Of a DNA stretch of 64,000 nucleotides, positions 46,401 through 59,140 are shown one piece after another. The notes beneath the pieces were generated by a model. The model did no database searches. It saw nothing but the letters and a program-made list of their open reading frames with translations, and was not told where the DNA came from. The DNA is from Toxonevra muliebris (lineage: Eukaryota > Arthropoda > Insecta > Diptera > Pallopteridae): NCBI GenBank assembly GCA_963691655.1, contig OY829328.1:3128204-3192203 (forward strand), read 5' to 3'. The position numbers were made by a program, and so were the translations under genes. Position 1 is the first letter of the stretch; each line of letters opens with the position of its first letter.

Positions 46401-49400
46401 GAAACTGCAATTGCTCACATTGTGAAGATGGTTTCGTTCAACATTACATTGTTTATTGCTTGTTTTAAAACGCCGGAGGCTAAATATTTCGATCTTGAAT
46501 ACGAAGAGAATCAAACAAAATATTTAGCAACGAAATAAAAATGCATGGAAAAAGTGTCAATTGTTATGTATCTTGTACCACTTCAACGGCAGCCACTATG
46601 CAGCCTTGCTGCCACAGCACAATTGTATGGCCGTTTCTTTTGCAATATGCAGCTTCTCCATCTTTCTGTCAACCCCTTGGCTATAAGTTCCTCTTCTCGC
46701 ACATTCCACAAATTTCTTTATTTATATTTTCGTTTCTCCATATTAATCAAGTTGTAAGCAAAGCAAAATATAAATGTGAGAATAGAAATGCTAGAGCAAA
46801 TTAATTTCAATATTCATTTTAGTGAATGCATTCAGGGTTGCAATAGATTTTTTGCTTGATTTCGACCTTAATTCGTTTGACATGGAAATTATCGAAACTA
46901 CGCAATTTCAGTTCAGTGGAAACATAGTATAAGACACTTGATACAAAAAATTATATATTGTTATTTGTAATTAACTACAGACTTTCTACGTAGCAGACTT
47001 CCGAAAGCTAATGTCGAGATCGTAAAGACTCAATTGGGAAGATTGATTAAACTTCTCAATTTCTCGAACAAGGCAGTTTGCTTTCCATCTGTGGCCTATC
47101 GGCATCGCTACTCCAGTATCTATTCAGTAGGCTTAATTACTATGATCTTCTTACTGCACTAATCATACTCCAATAATAGCGCAAAGAACTAAAAACAAAT
47201 GCAGAAGATACGGATGACAAAAATACAGACATAGTTTGGATTCCATATATATGTTTATAGGTATCTGTGACCACATAAATATATAAAATAGATATATGAA
47301 TGTATTTATATGTAAGTGTTTGTTTTATCTTTTCATTTCCTATTTTTTCTTAGCTTTTCTTTATTTCATTTTTCTTTGTTCGTGATTATTATTTAATTAT
47401 GCATATTTCTCAGACCCTTTTCATTTTTTGTTTGCTTCTTGTATATCTTTAGAATTTAGCTTTACGCTTTAGCATAACTAAATTTTATTCCACTTCCCTT
47501 CATTTCCTTTATGTCTTCCACCATTATGATGGTGATGATGACGATGGCGTAAATACTCACTCGCACAATATCACAAACGCCATTTGCTTTTTGTCTCTAA
47601 TGCAAGGCAATTTCCGTTTCCTTTGGCAATTTATGCGGTTGGCCTATGGTGAGGTTTTTGTCACTTTAAATATATATGTTTGTATCCATGTGTGTGTGTA
47701 AGTGTGTATGCGTAGTGTCAGTACATATTCCTCCCTAACGTTTGCACAATAATTTATTTGCAGTTATTTCTTTGTGTTTGTTGTGTTCTTGTTGCTGCTA
47801 CTGATATTGTTATTGTTGGTGCGGTTATGGTTACTGCGGTTGGCATTGCTGATTCTCTTAGCTTGTGTTGGGGGCGTTTTAACAAATCGTTTTCATTTTA
47901 TAATATATTCCTACCTTTAGTCCAAAGCTTATGTGTGTGTTTTTTTTTTTAAGCATTGTGGCTTGTAGTTAGATTAACAGCCTTTATTATGCTGAAATAC
48001 CTATCTAATTATAGTCTGAAGACTAACTATGTATAGGTCTGTTCAAGTACTTTTCCATCAAAAACTTTCAGGTAGAGAGTAAAAGCAAAATTCTTACAAA
48101 GAGAAAACATTCAGAAAAAGTATGCATTCACAAATACTTGCATTTTCCAGGCCACTAACTCACTTTTACAAATTCAACACAACAAAATTATTGTTGCCGT
48201 TTTGATATTTGACAGTTCTTTTTTTTCCGGCAGCTGAAAATTTGTAAAATTTTGTAAATTTTACTTCCATAAACTTTCAATTACTTTTTTCTCTCTCTCA
48301 TTCTCTTGAAAGTTTTTCGATTACGTGAACACTTTATCACTAAAAACTATTATCAATTGTCAACAAATTTTGGACTCTACTTAGATGCATGGGACGTCAC
48401 GGATTTCTTGGTTGCATCGACATCATGAAGCTAGTTAGTGTCAATAGAAGTTTTCTATTCCAAACCCAATGTCAATTTCGCATTTTTTATGTGAGTAGAT
48501 ATTACACAAAAAAATGTTCTCTTTTTAATAGTAAATTTCTCATCCTAATAAGCGCAATTCCTAACAATCAGGCTAAAAATGTCTTCAAGACATCAATGCT
48601 GTTGAAGAGGAGGGCTACTGAAATTGTTAATATGCAAATACAACAACGGAAATTCAAGATAGAAATGCACATCTTTGCCTATCTACACTATCCTTTGTAG
48701 AAGCAGGAAAAATAAGTGAAATGTGTTGTGCAGTTTCACATTTAAAAGTTAAAATAAAATTAATATCACGCAGTTTAAACTGTTCCAGGGTATGCCAATA
48801 ATATGTAACTTGCATTAGCATTACATTGTTCATTGAAAATGCAATATATTTTTGTTTTTTTAAATGACAGTGAAAGCGTAATGCAAAAGATTCTTCAACT
48901 CTATTTCTGCTTGAATGCTTCTCATTCACAATTCACAATTTACATTTTGTATTTTTGTTCTTTGTGTGTTTCGAGGATTAAACTTGAAAGTTAACGCATA
49001 GCAATCCATTGCATTTAATTAATTTTAATATGCATTTGATAGCTAATTAATACAAAGCGAGCAAGTATTTATTGCAAACTGCATTTGTGTTCATACATAC
49101 TTAATATAATTATGCAGCCACAAAGTTTAAAACGATTGAACAAATTTTAATTTAAGGTTAATTGCTTTGATTATTTATGCATGTACTCGTGCAAATCGAT
49201 TCGATCTGGTTGCTTTTGGTGGTTTTTACTAATTAACGCATATTTCCTCATTATATTCACTACTTATAATAGAGATAATAGGGGGTCATTCGTGTAGTAC
49301 CCCACATCCATGCCTTAGCTTCTTGAGTATAATGGTAGTATGGAAGTTTCACTTACACCAAACGGTTCTAAATCAGATCCCAGTTCACCAAAGTAAAAGG

Positions 49401-50189
49401 AAATTGTTTTAAAGATTGTGATCGGCCACTTACAGGTCGCATGACTTCACTGTCGAACCCGATAATAACTTTGATTTGAAAATTATATTAGAACTATTTA
49501 GAAGCTCAAGCCTTTTGAATTTTGAAAGGTTTTTTTCAAGCGCTTCTCTTATGTTCCGGAAAGCTTTTTTTCGAAAAATGATATGTTATGAAACTATGAA
49601 AATGAGACGTGAATAGGTAGCTTATTGTCTATTCTGTTCTTTTATATTCTGAGATGAAGTTTTTTACAAAAATAGAACACAGGCAAAACTCACTAACAGT
49701 CATATTTTTTGGTAGGTGACAGAACTTACCGTAATGTTCTTCAAAAATCGAATATAACTCGTATTTTTAGCGAAATTCAAAATTCAATTGTCACAAAAAA
49801 TATGATCGTCGCGTATGCAGATTACAAGCAGAAATAACTTTGTAAAAATTTGATTATTTGATTTTTTTAAGTTAATCAACACACAATAGATAAATCTCTA
49901 AATGATTACGAAATAAAAAAAGGAAAAACTACAGATAAGTGTCTAAGATTAAAATGAATGCGTAGTTATTTTTAAATTGCTTTGGTGAATTGCATGTTTT
50001 GACACATTTGCGCAAGAATACGGTACAAATGTATTCTCAAAAATGTAATTTCGTACGTCATGTGAAAACCTAATGGCGGCTCTAGAATTTGGGTTTGGGG
50101 AGACTTGATTTTATTAAACAAGTGCAAAAAAACACAACCAAAAATTAAAAGGTAACTGGAACAAAACTGAGGCCCTAAATTCAAGCTAA
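43451..50189. other. no gene recognised
   Basis: AT-rich with scattered microsatellites (44580-44610, 44805-44835, 47690-47720). The patch at 45330-45375 (GGGGTTTTAGGGGTTCAAAC and a C-rich string) resembles 26265-26300. Open frames such as 48389-48700 and 46541-46804 have no recognisable domain. Confidence 0.4.
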
Positions 50190-51020
50190 AATTTTAATCA
50201 AATTTCAAATTAAAATTCAAACTTTTTTTTCAGATCGAAGTTCAAACCAAGAAAAATACCAAATTCAGTCCAAAATCTTAATTAAAAAACACAATATTCT
50301 GACCACGAATCGGATTAAAATTCCAATACAATTCGATCAGAATGAGGCCAAATTCAGACCAAAACTCAGACAAAAAACCCATAATTCAGACCGAAACCAA
50401 ACCAAAATCAGTTCAAAATTCAAACCAAAATTCAGAAAAAAGTTTAAACCAAAATTTATACCACAACTCAGACTAATAGTTAGACAAAACTTTAGGCCCA
50501 AAGGACGCTAAATACCAAACAAAAGCAAACCAAAATCCAGGCCAACAACTAGTGAAATATCTGATTAATATTCACACCAAAAATTTTAATTCAGAGACCA
50601 ATAATAAGCAAAACTTTAGAACGAATTCAAACAAAATTCCAGGCGAATTCAGACCAAAATTTCAATCAATATTCAGATCTGTTTCGGCCCAAAATGCAGA
50701 CTAAGACTCGTAACAAAATCAAGCCAATTCAAACCAAAATTTCTACCACCACTAAAATTAAGGTTAAAAGGAGGCCAAAAACAAATTAAAAACAAACCAA
50801 AATTTGGATCAGAAATCAGATCAAACGCTGAGTAAACGCTGGTCTGAGTAAAATTTGGGCCACAATTTAGACTAAGAGTTACTTCAAAACTCAGATCAGA
50901 AGGATCTTAAATGAAGACCTAAAGCAAATCAAAATTTAGACCAAACACAGATTAAAACTCAAACCAAATTCAGATTAAAATTCATACCTAAAATCACAAC
51001 AAAATTGACATACAATCAAA
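50190..51020. repeat. degenerate tandem array (CCAAAATTCAGA-like)
   Basis: About 830 bp of irregular variants of a 12-16 bp unit such as ACCAAAATTCAGA, CAAACCAAAATT and CAGACCAAAACTC. It is strongly A/C-rich on the + strand, with no exact period. It resembles in style, but not in exact unit, the array at 11395-11850. Confidence 0.65.
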
Positions 51021-51589
51021 CCAGAATATAGATCAAGCTTTCCAAAAATAAGACCTCTATAAACTGGTGCTGACATTGTAGATTTAATGTAGTTCGAGTG
51101 TATTTAATAACCAGTCCTATTGGCACGCCCAGCATGACGGCTAATCAGAATTGATTCAAATATCCTATTCCATTTACATGAAATTGTTATTATTAAAATT
51201 AATATTAAAATATTATGTAATATAAAATAATATTTTAAATCCCAAAGTTCTTCGTTTGTTGAAAGTAAATGCTTTTTCACTGCTGGAGGCTTTTTTGGAA
51301 AAATCAAAGAGGAGTGGCCTCAAAGTTGTTTGTGACAGTGTAATTTGTGATATACATATTATTTTCTTTGTTCTATGGAATTTTAACTCAAATTTTTAAT
51401 TGACAGAATGATTAAATAACTGAAATGCTAATTACAGTCAATGTGGCAAGTAGAAATTTTAGTTGAATCCAGAGAAATTATTTTGAACACTGTGAAAGTT
51501 TCAGATTGGCGATGCGTTTCGAAAAAATATAAATATAAACAGAACGCGTAAAATACATCAATTTTATTATAAGTAATATACAAATTCCA

Positions 51590-51890
51590 TTTAAAATTTT
51601 TGGATCGTACGGACGCGTCCGTATATAGAGCAAAGAAAATAATATATCAAATAATGAACGATTTGAAAAAAAGTTTTCTCGACTCAAAAGTAACAAAAAT
51701 ACAAAGAGTCTGGTATTGGTGATGTGATTGCAAAAGTGCACCACTCCAATATACATACAGATAAATATCTATCATGATATATCATGAAATGTTATAAGAT
51801 TCAATACCAATAAAATTATTTATACCTCGATACCAGGATTATAATTGTAATCCTGAAAATCCCAGAAAATATTTCGGGATCGACATCCCT
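51590..51890. repeat. repeat family C, copy 1
   Basis: Contains GCAAAGAAAATAATAT, CGACTCAAAAGTAACAA, TGATTGCAAAAGTGCACC and ends TATTTCGGGATCGACATCCC. The same words, inverted, occur in the two halves of copy 2 (52921-53135 and 54640-54758). The left boundary is uncertain. Confidence 0.6.
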
Positions 51891-52215
51891 AGTTCATATG
51901 CATGTAAGTGAAGAAAAGAGTTTAGTTTTTTTTTTGGTTTCTTTTTGCCTTCGGGATAAATTGAATTTTACAAACTTTTCAAAAAGCCTTTTAAATGTTA
52001 TGTAATTAATGGGTTTAAGCGGCGAAATTCGTTGCAGGTGTTTTGTTTTTGTTGCTGATTTTTTCGGTTGTTATGTTACCATAATTAAATTTAACATGAA
52101 ATATGGTGGCAATTAAAATTAATAGAATCATTTAAAAATGAAATGAAAACAATGACGTGAAATTTGTTATATTAAACAAATTCTTTATTGGATATGTTGG
52201 TTGTATGAGTGTGTA

Positions 52216-52235
52216 TGTGTGTGTGTGTGTGTGTG
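52216..52235. repeat. (TG)n microsatellite
   Basis: A TG run of about ten units. Confidence 0.8.
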
Positions 52236-53139
52236 CGGGAAAAGGTGCTTGAGAAACACATTCATAATATTTATATTTTATCATATATAAAAATTAGGGT
52301 GCAACTGAGTGCTTAAGGGTTAAAATTTATGATAAAACAAGTCATAAATTAAAATAAAACAATTGAGTTTCTCATTATTTGAGATGAAAAATTAGTTCTC
52401 CTTCTGAGTGGCCGAGAATGGAGAGAGGTAAATTGGGGTTAAAATTCTTAGCCACCATTTCTTTCAATTTATTGGCATAAATATTTTTCAACCCTAACAA
52501 TAAAACTGTGCCAAAGCGAAGTTATAAGTAAATTCGTAACTCATTTAATCTAAATTAAAATAGTGAACTTGAAACATGAAATGCATACAAGTTTCATTCA
52601 TTTGCTATTTAAAATATTTGTTTAAAAGTTAATTTTCTAAACTGACTATGACTATATCGGTTTGTTTATTTTGTAGATGTTGATGGTGCAAAATGTAAAC
52701 ATATCCAGTAATCCACTTTACACGAAAAACAGCTTATGTACTTATTGAACATTCATGGTGATGCGCTACGTACATAATGAAGTAACCCTTACTTCTATTT
52801 AACTGTAAAATTACAATAAAATGCAATTTGCCATTCACTTTTTATTACAAATCGATTTTAGTGTATAAAATTACCACTGCGTAGAATTAGCTTTTGCTTG
52901 CATAAGTGTGTAAATACTAAAGATGTCGATCCCGAAATACTTTTCGGGACTCGGGACTTAAACTTTATCCCAAATGGAATAAAAACTAAAAATTTTTTGA
53001 TATGATTCAATATATAACTTATATTAATTGACGTTTATCTCATTTATGTATGTGCATTAGAACGGCGCACTTTTGCAATCATAGTATCGAAATCAAAACG
53101 CGAGTTTTGGAGAGTTGTTATTTTTGAGTTAAAGCAAAT

Positions 53140-54611
53140 TTTTTATTTATTTATTTATTTATTTATTTCAATTTCATCAATTAGAGTACATGCTCTTAAA
53201 GACTACTAGATATTCTAAATGCTAACTTAAATAATAATTAACTTAAATGAAATATTTAAGTTAAGTATTGCAGGGTCATAATTAAACTATTTTTAAATTT
53301 ACATCGATTTGAATGATTATAGTTTACTCTATGATAAGGTTCATAAAAAATACTTCTAGATCTTAAGTAACGAGTAGGACAATAAAAGCCAATTAATTGA
53401 AGCAGAGGTGGGCAATCAATATGATTGTTAATAATGTCTCTAACAAACATAACAGAGAAGTATTTACGCCTAACTTCAAGAGATTGTATACCAAGCAAGA
53501 GACATCTGATTCTATAAGATGGCATATCAGTATTCCAGCGCAATTTATGAATGGCACATCTCGTAAATTTTCTCTGAACCCTTTCAATTCTTAACGACTG
53601 AATAGAATAAAAAGGATCCCAGATAATGCTGCAATACTCCAATATAGACCTCACAAATGAAAAATATAAAGCTTTGAGAGTATAAGGATCTGAAAAATCT
53701 TTGGAGTTCCTTATAATAAATCCAAGCATAGATCTAGCTTTAACTATTAAGTAGTCAATATGCTTGGAAAAACACATTTTGGAATCAAAAAGAACCCCAA
53801 GATCACACTTTTCGTTAATCCTAATTAGTGCTGTATCGTTTAAAATATACTGAAATCTAACTGGAATCAAAATTCTGTGAAAAGATAAACTTTGGCATTT
53901 GGAAATATTAAGGGATAACTTATGTTTATCACACCAAATCAACAACCTAGACACATCATCCTGAAGCCTCGCACAGTCACTGATGGATTTGACACTACAG
54001 TAAAGTTTCAAATCGTCTGCATACATAAGGCAATGAGAGTGGCGAAAAATTCTAGGGATATCATTTACAAATAATAAAAAAAGAAGTGGGCCTAGGTGGC
54101 TGCCTTGAGGGACACCAGAAGTGACCTCAACTACTTCCGATAAAGTGTTATTTATGCGAACGAACTGAGTACGTCTAGACAGATATGATTCCAACCATTT
54201 CAACATACTTGAGTGAAATCCCATTGATTCTAGTTTTCTGATTAGCATTAAATGATTTACTCTATCAAAAGCTTTACTGAAATCCGTATAAATCACGTCA
54301 CACTGATAACCATTTTTAATATTATTTAGCACGAAGTTGGAAAAAATTGTTAGGTTCGTAGAAGTAGATCTGCCCTTAACGAATCCATGTTGATAGGGAG
54401 AAATAACTTCTTTCAGAAGGAACATAAGTTTGTTGTAAACTAATTTCTCAAACAATTTAGGAATAGCTGAAATCTTACATATTGGACGATAATTAGAAAC
54501 TTCAGCCTTGGAGCCAGATTTGTGAATGGGAATAGTATACGATTTTTTCCAAACCTCTAAGAATTCACCAAAATAATTTTTTGCTTTATCATTAACGTTT
54601 TTTCTAAACCA
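53140..54611 (-). mobile_element. 5'-truncated non-LTR retrotransposon
   Basis: The minus strand carries an open reverse transcriptase frame, then about 90 bp of 3' untranslated sequence, then a tail of about seven AAAT units (53140-53168). A microsatellite tail instead of poly(A) is typical of CR1/jockey-like LINEs. The 5' side stops inside the reverse transcriptase near 54611, as expected from incomplete target-primed reverse transcription. No clear target duplication was found. Confidence 0.8.
53256..54611 (-). CDS. non-LTR reverse transcriptase (5'-truncated, frame intact)
   Basis: An open frame of 451 codons ends in a stop at 53256-53258; an in-frame TAA at 54612-54614 marks the upstream limit. 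Motifs in order: WKKSYTIPIHKSGSK and NYRPI (palm start), YQHGFVKGRSTSTNL, YTDFSKAFDRVNH with the motif A Asp (about residues 108-116), GVPQGSHLGPLLFLLFVNDI (motif B), YADDLKLY with the catalytic pair (about 197-200), then a LGVLFDSKMCFSKHI thumb region and a C-terminal RSRSIFYEPY/NSL-type segment without an RNase H. The endonuclease and ORF1 are absent, so it cannot move by itself. The unbroken frame suggests a young insertion. Confidence 0.85.
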   Translation of the reverse strand, partial: WFRKNVNDKAKNYFGEFLEVWKKSYTIPIHKSGSKAEVSNYRPICKISAIPKLFEKLVYNKLMFLLKEVISPYQHGFVKGRSTSTNLTIFSNFVLNNIKNGYQCDVIYTDFSKAFDRVNHLMLIRKLESMGFHSSMLKWLESYLSRRTQFVRINNTLSEVVEVTSGVPQGSHLGPLLFLLFVNDIPRIFRHSHCLMYADDLKLYCSVKSISDCARLQDDVSRLLIWCDKHKLSLNISKCQSLSFHRILIPVRFQYILNDTALIRINEKCDLGVLFDSKMCFSKHIDYLIVKARSMLGFIIRNSKDFSDPYTLKALYFSFVRSILEYCSIIWDPFYSIQSLRIERVQRKFTRCAIHKLRWNTDMPSYRIRCLLLGIQSLEVRRKYFSVMFVRDIINNHIDCPPLLQLIGFYCPTRYLRSRSIFYEPYHRVNYNHSNRCKFKNSLIMTLQYLT

Positions 54612-54758
54612 TTAAGACGTCGTAAAGCTGTCTAAGTCGTAAAGCTGTCTGCATTTTGTGGCATATTATTTTCTTTGTTCTTCACATAGTGTCAAATAAA
54701 TAAAAATTTGAATTCCAAAATGAAAACGAATACCGAAAATCCCGGCGTTGATATCCCT

Positions 54759-56238
54759 AAAAATAAAAATAACTTAATTTAATAATTCCTCAACCTTCTC
54801 TCCCAAAAACGCTAATTGGTTTTTCGGAAATATTTGTCATAGGCTGTTACGCACGCGAGCAAACATCCAAAAAGGTACCTAATAGAGCGGTATTAGACAG
54901 ACTAGGTATATTATAAAAAGAGACGTTACTATCGATCGATCGATCAGGTAGGGTAACTGTATGAGGTTCAAGCTTGTTGAAATCTACCAGTTGGTTGTTT
55001 ATTAACTTATCAAATTACAAAAAAAATTGTGGTTATATGAAGTTACTAATTATAATAAACAAATTATCCTAATATTAAATTATGCTTAATTTAAAAAATT
55101 TTCTTCCTAAGTGCTTCGCAGACAAAGCTGCTGTTACTGCTGCTGACTACTTTGTAAGATGGAACTTGTTTTGGTGTGATCTTTTTGTAATTATACTTGG
55201 TTCATATCTATTCGGGGGTAGCGATTAAAATCGATTTTTTCTTATGTTACCCAAAATAATATTTTGCTTTGAATTTTCATGCATTTTTTTTTTTTTTAAT
55301 GTTGAAGATTTCATTAGTCACCTTTTTGATCAACTTTGTAAGAGCGGGATAGTTTGTTGTTTAGAACGTATCCACGTCAAAGAATAATCATCAACAAATG
55401 TATATTGTATAGCGTTTTCTAACTTTGCTTTTGATATTTTTCAATTGAACATCGGCTGACCTAAGTAATTTTTACACCAAAGATTTTATATAAATGTGTG
55501 CCCATAGAAATTAGTTATTTATTTCTCAAATCAATTAGATAATGAAAAGTTTGCATGTTCTATAGTAGTTGGATGTGAACTAGGAATAAGAATTCATCTT
55601 CTCACGTCATTGGTTTAGTGAATACTTTAGACATGTTATCCTTTACATTATCCACGCCTCTCCTTCTCCTCCACAAATCATTGCAATCGAAAGAATATCA
55701 AATGAGCAGAACATTTCGAAAATAACAAATATACTTTTATCCTTTAACCTTTTTACCACCTGTTACATTTATTTCAAATGCATACATTTGTTTGTACATA
55801 TTTAAATGAAAAGTAAAGTGTGCGTCAGCAGAAGTTTGCTTACTTACTCACACACATACCTACATGTAACAATATACAATGCAAAGAATACAAAGGCAAC
55901 TCTGTGTAAGCTATTAGAATAAATGGATGGCAAAAACTTTAAAAAGGCTTAAACAGCCTTCATTAGTTACACATATACATATGCAGATATATGTATGTAT
56001 GTGAGAAGGTAAACGTAATAGGTGAATGCTGTGTTATGCCTGTGCTATGAAAGTTAGTTAAATTACGAATGCAAATGCACACTAATACATACAGCCTTGT
56101 AAAAAAAGAAAATTAAAAACCGTTTCTCCCCCCCTCCCCCTCTTCCAACAAAAACCTTAATTTTTCATTTTCTAAGTGATTCTCACTTTTTTCACATCTT
56201 TTTTCATCATACGGACACATAAAGCTGCATATGTATGT
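54759..56238. other. no gene recognised
   Basis: AT-rich. A short GATC/ATCG run lies at 54931-54945 and a C-rich stretch at 56126-56145. Confidence 0.45.
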
Positions 56239-56381
56239 GCACTGACGGATCCAGACATGTCCGAAGGGGGAGTTTTAAATTTTTTTGTCTTTTTGAATTT
56301 TATTTTCAACATGTAAGTGATTTTCATCGATAAGGTAAGGTTCGGAGACAAATCCCCCGACCCCCACGGCCCGTTAGTGTT
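56239..56381. repeat. short TIR element, CACTGACGGATCC type
   Basis: The left end CACTGACGGATCCAGACATG and the right end ACGGCCCGTTAGTG are imperfect inverted repeats 143 bp apart, with G-rich and C-rich stretches just inside. No target duplication is evident. Confidence 0.4.
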
Positions 56382-57656
56382 TATTTTTATTTATGCACGT
56401 GCATGTGTTAATTGCCATGTGTATAGAGAAAAACCAGAATAGTGTCATACTTTGGCACTCACACCAATATTAATTTCAAATTATTTATTACAGGTACTAA
56501 TCCAACTAGCAATAAGAAAATTATTGGACGAACGCGATCAATTCACGATGAAGATCTCTTCATTGCGATTGTTTGAAGAGCGATTTTGTAATCCCTTGAT
56601 GATTTACCAGATATTTGTCTGTTTTGTGGTTCTTAGCTTCGGTGGTGCTAATTTATATTCAAAACAACTAAATAATGAAAGATGTGGCCGCCCAAAGCAA
56701 TATGATTGACTAAAGCTTAAAGGACAATGTATTTTTTGACAACGCCTGAGAAAAAGAGTTAGTATTTTTTGTGTAGCAGTATGTTTTCTGGAATGAAAGA
56801 CCTGCTAATGAGACACTTCCAGAAAGTATTATCACTATAAACTACTAATAAATAAAAATAACAAAGAAAAACCATAACACTTTAAGGTATTTTAATAAGG
56901 CATTAAATCAATAAGCTTCCTGGCGAACATTTTACGACTCGCTTTTAACTCTTCTAAAGCAATCTTCACAACCCTCCGTGGCGATTCATTGAAAAATTTT
57001 TGATTTCTTTGGTAATGGCAAAAAAAGAAAACAACAAACTTTATCACAAAATTTGCAAACCTTCTAAGTATAGTGGTTGCATGTACCATGTACATTTATG
57101 TATATTCATATGTAGTATACATATTGAGTTGCAACTAATATATTGAATTCGATTGAGAATTGAAAGGGAAAATCCTTTTCTTTTTTTATATTTCTATTCT
57201 ATTTTTCTAAATTAGTAGGATACCCTTGTGTAGTATGTTGTGAGTGTGGATGTATTGTGCTTTTTTATTTTGTGTATTGTTTTTTTGCATTTATGTAAAT
57301 GGAGCATTAAGAGGCATTTTCATTTCGCTAACCGCATTCTCTTTATTTTTTATGTAAACCCTATGGCATAGCACAATATTATTTCATCCAAAACATATGT
57401 ATTTGTGTTCAGTGACATCCATGCATGTAAACAATGACAAAGTGTGCGTCGACGGTTTTTAAATTGCCAACAATTCATCAAGGTTTATTAACATACACGA
57501 GAAAATGTGACTGAAGGGCGAAAGGAGTTTTTATTTTTATTTGTTTGAAGGCAAAAATTTAATTTTAATTTTGTTCTAACATGTACATAAAATAATTATT
57601 TTTCTTCTTTTTTTTTTGTTTATTTATTAAAGTGCATTTCGGTTCCGCTAATCTTT
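56382..57656. other. no gene recognised
   Basis: AT-rich. The short frames at 56452-56709 (+) and 56892-57095 (-) have ordinary amino acid composition but no recognisable motif or splice context. Confidence 0.4.
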
Positions 57657-57876
57657 AACCACGTATCTCCAAAAGTACTTATCATTTTGCAGATAACGAA
57701 AAAACTAAAAGTTTGAAAATAAACTTTAGTATTCAAGTAGAGATACAAGGTTGAAGAACTGGTTCTAAGATTTTTTTCTTCATTCAAACTCGCTGAGAAC
57801 TTATTTCTATCTGGGTTCTTAGGTTGTTTTATAAAAAGTAAGCCAAAAATTTCGTTCAAAATGGAGATACGTGGTT
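57657..57876. repeat. inverted repeat, 15 bp perfect arms
   Basis: AACCACGTATCTCCA (57657-57671) is exactly complementary to TGGAGATACGTGGTT (57862-57876). A third, diverged copy (GAGATACAAGGTTGAAGAA) lies between them near 57740. Confidence 0.65.
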
Positions 57877-58084
57877 GAAGAATAAAGCAGGGATTTGATT
57901 TTGCAATTATATACGCTGACATACTATACACATTTATAATTGAATAATTCATTTCATTTTTAAGTTTTGTTGGAACTGCAAAATAAATTTTCGAGAATAT
58001 AGTACTCAGACAAGTTTTACGTTCATTGTACTATCAGGATTAATATCCCTTTTACTATTCTTAAAATTTATCATATTTATCCAA

Positions 58085-59140
58085 AAAAACTGTGTAGATC
58101 CTACGGTGCCAAAGAGCTCTGGTGTATGTCTCTCAACACTCCAATGCCAAATATGCAAATACTGATCCGATAGAAAGTTGGGCAGGCACTAAGGAAGTAG
58201 TCAGCCTTTCCGAACCATAGGAAGCACAGAAGGCACTAGCTCCCTAGCCAATCATATTTACATATGTGGCCCAAAAGAAATCCCACAAGCTCGCTTTAGC
58301 TCTTTCTGTCAAGTGATGACAGAAAGTCTAACAAACGCTTCGAGATAACAGGTAACACGATATGTGTCTGTCAGTTCCTCCCATTTACGATTTTAGATCA
58401 AATCGACCCATTCATTAGTGGTGGCCTTGGTGACTGTAAACGACAAAGAGAGTGCAGCCCAAGAAATCAGTTTCCGTTTCTTTTCTGATCAAAAGGTCAG
58501 CGGATTCATTTCCTGAGGTTCTTGAGTGTCCAGGAACCCATGAAAATCTTAGAATCTGTTGTCAGAAAAGCTCTCGTACAGCAAATGGGTCCAGTCCTTT
58601 GAAGTCTGGCGAGAGCTTTCCAAACGCTGTCAACATTAAGTCTGCTCCACCTGACTATGGATGCATAGGTCATGATGGGTCTAATCATATTCTTATAGAG
58701 CCATAAGACTTTATAAGGTTATACTATTGACCCCATGTTTTGCCAAAAATAGCCTTACATTGAGAAAAAGCTGCCAGTGCCTTGGATACCTTTAGCTCAA
58801 CATTAAAACGCCATAGAGAATTGGTATCAAGATATTTGACTTCATGGAATAGCTGAATAGTGTTTCCTCTGAGTACTGGTAAAATGAGTCTATGAATTCC
58901 TTCTCCTGGTAAAAAGAATAACACCAGTTTTAAGAAGGTTAACCGATAGTCATTTGAGCGACAGCAAGAGTCACTACTGATATTCGATATATCTGTCGTC
59001 CCTCAGAACCTTCAAGTTAGGTCAATAACCTCCTGTATAGTAGGTATCACAAAAGTGGGTTGGTTCCCAACGTTTAGTATATTCAACCCAGAAAACATGA
59101 TATAGTTGAGAAGATGAGTCCCTATTACGTTGCACTTACT
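58085..59140 (-). pseudogene. LINE remnant joining endonuclease end to reverse transcriptase end
   Basis: On the minus strand an endonuclease-like C-terminal part (ILNVGNQPTFVIPTIQEVID, then a SDSC..NDYRLTF stretch in place of the SDHR motif) is followed directly by the post-catalytic region of a reverse transcriptase: VLFFLPGEGIHRLILPVLRG, EVKYLD, VSKALAAFSQCKAIFGKTWG, IRPIMTYASIVRWSRL, ALARLQRT. The catalytic palm is missing between them, so this is an internal deletion. Further stops and shifts follow to about 58085. The style is that of R1/LOA/jockey-type LINEs, a different family from the one at 53-54.6 kb. Confidence 0.65.

Larger units (their letters stand above)
52921..54758. repeat. 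repeat family C, copy 2, split by a LINE insertion
   Basis: The left end AGATGTCGATCCCGAAATAC and the right end CCCGGCGTTGATATCCCT form imperfect inverted ends. The two flanks of the LINE, read on the minus strand, line up with copy 1 in order, so the LINE landed inside an existing repeat. Confidence 0.55.

Noticed and set aside
48389..48700. A 103-codon plus-strand frame as a mitochondrial-targeted protein
   Set aside because: Basic composition alone is weak evidence. No family recognised and no splice or conservation support.
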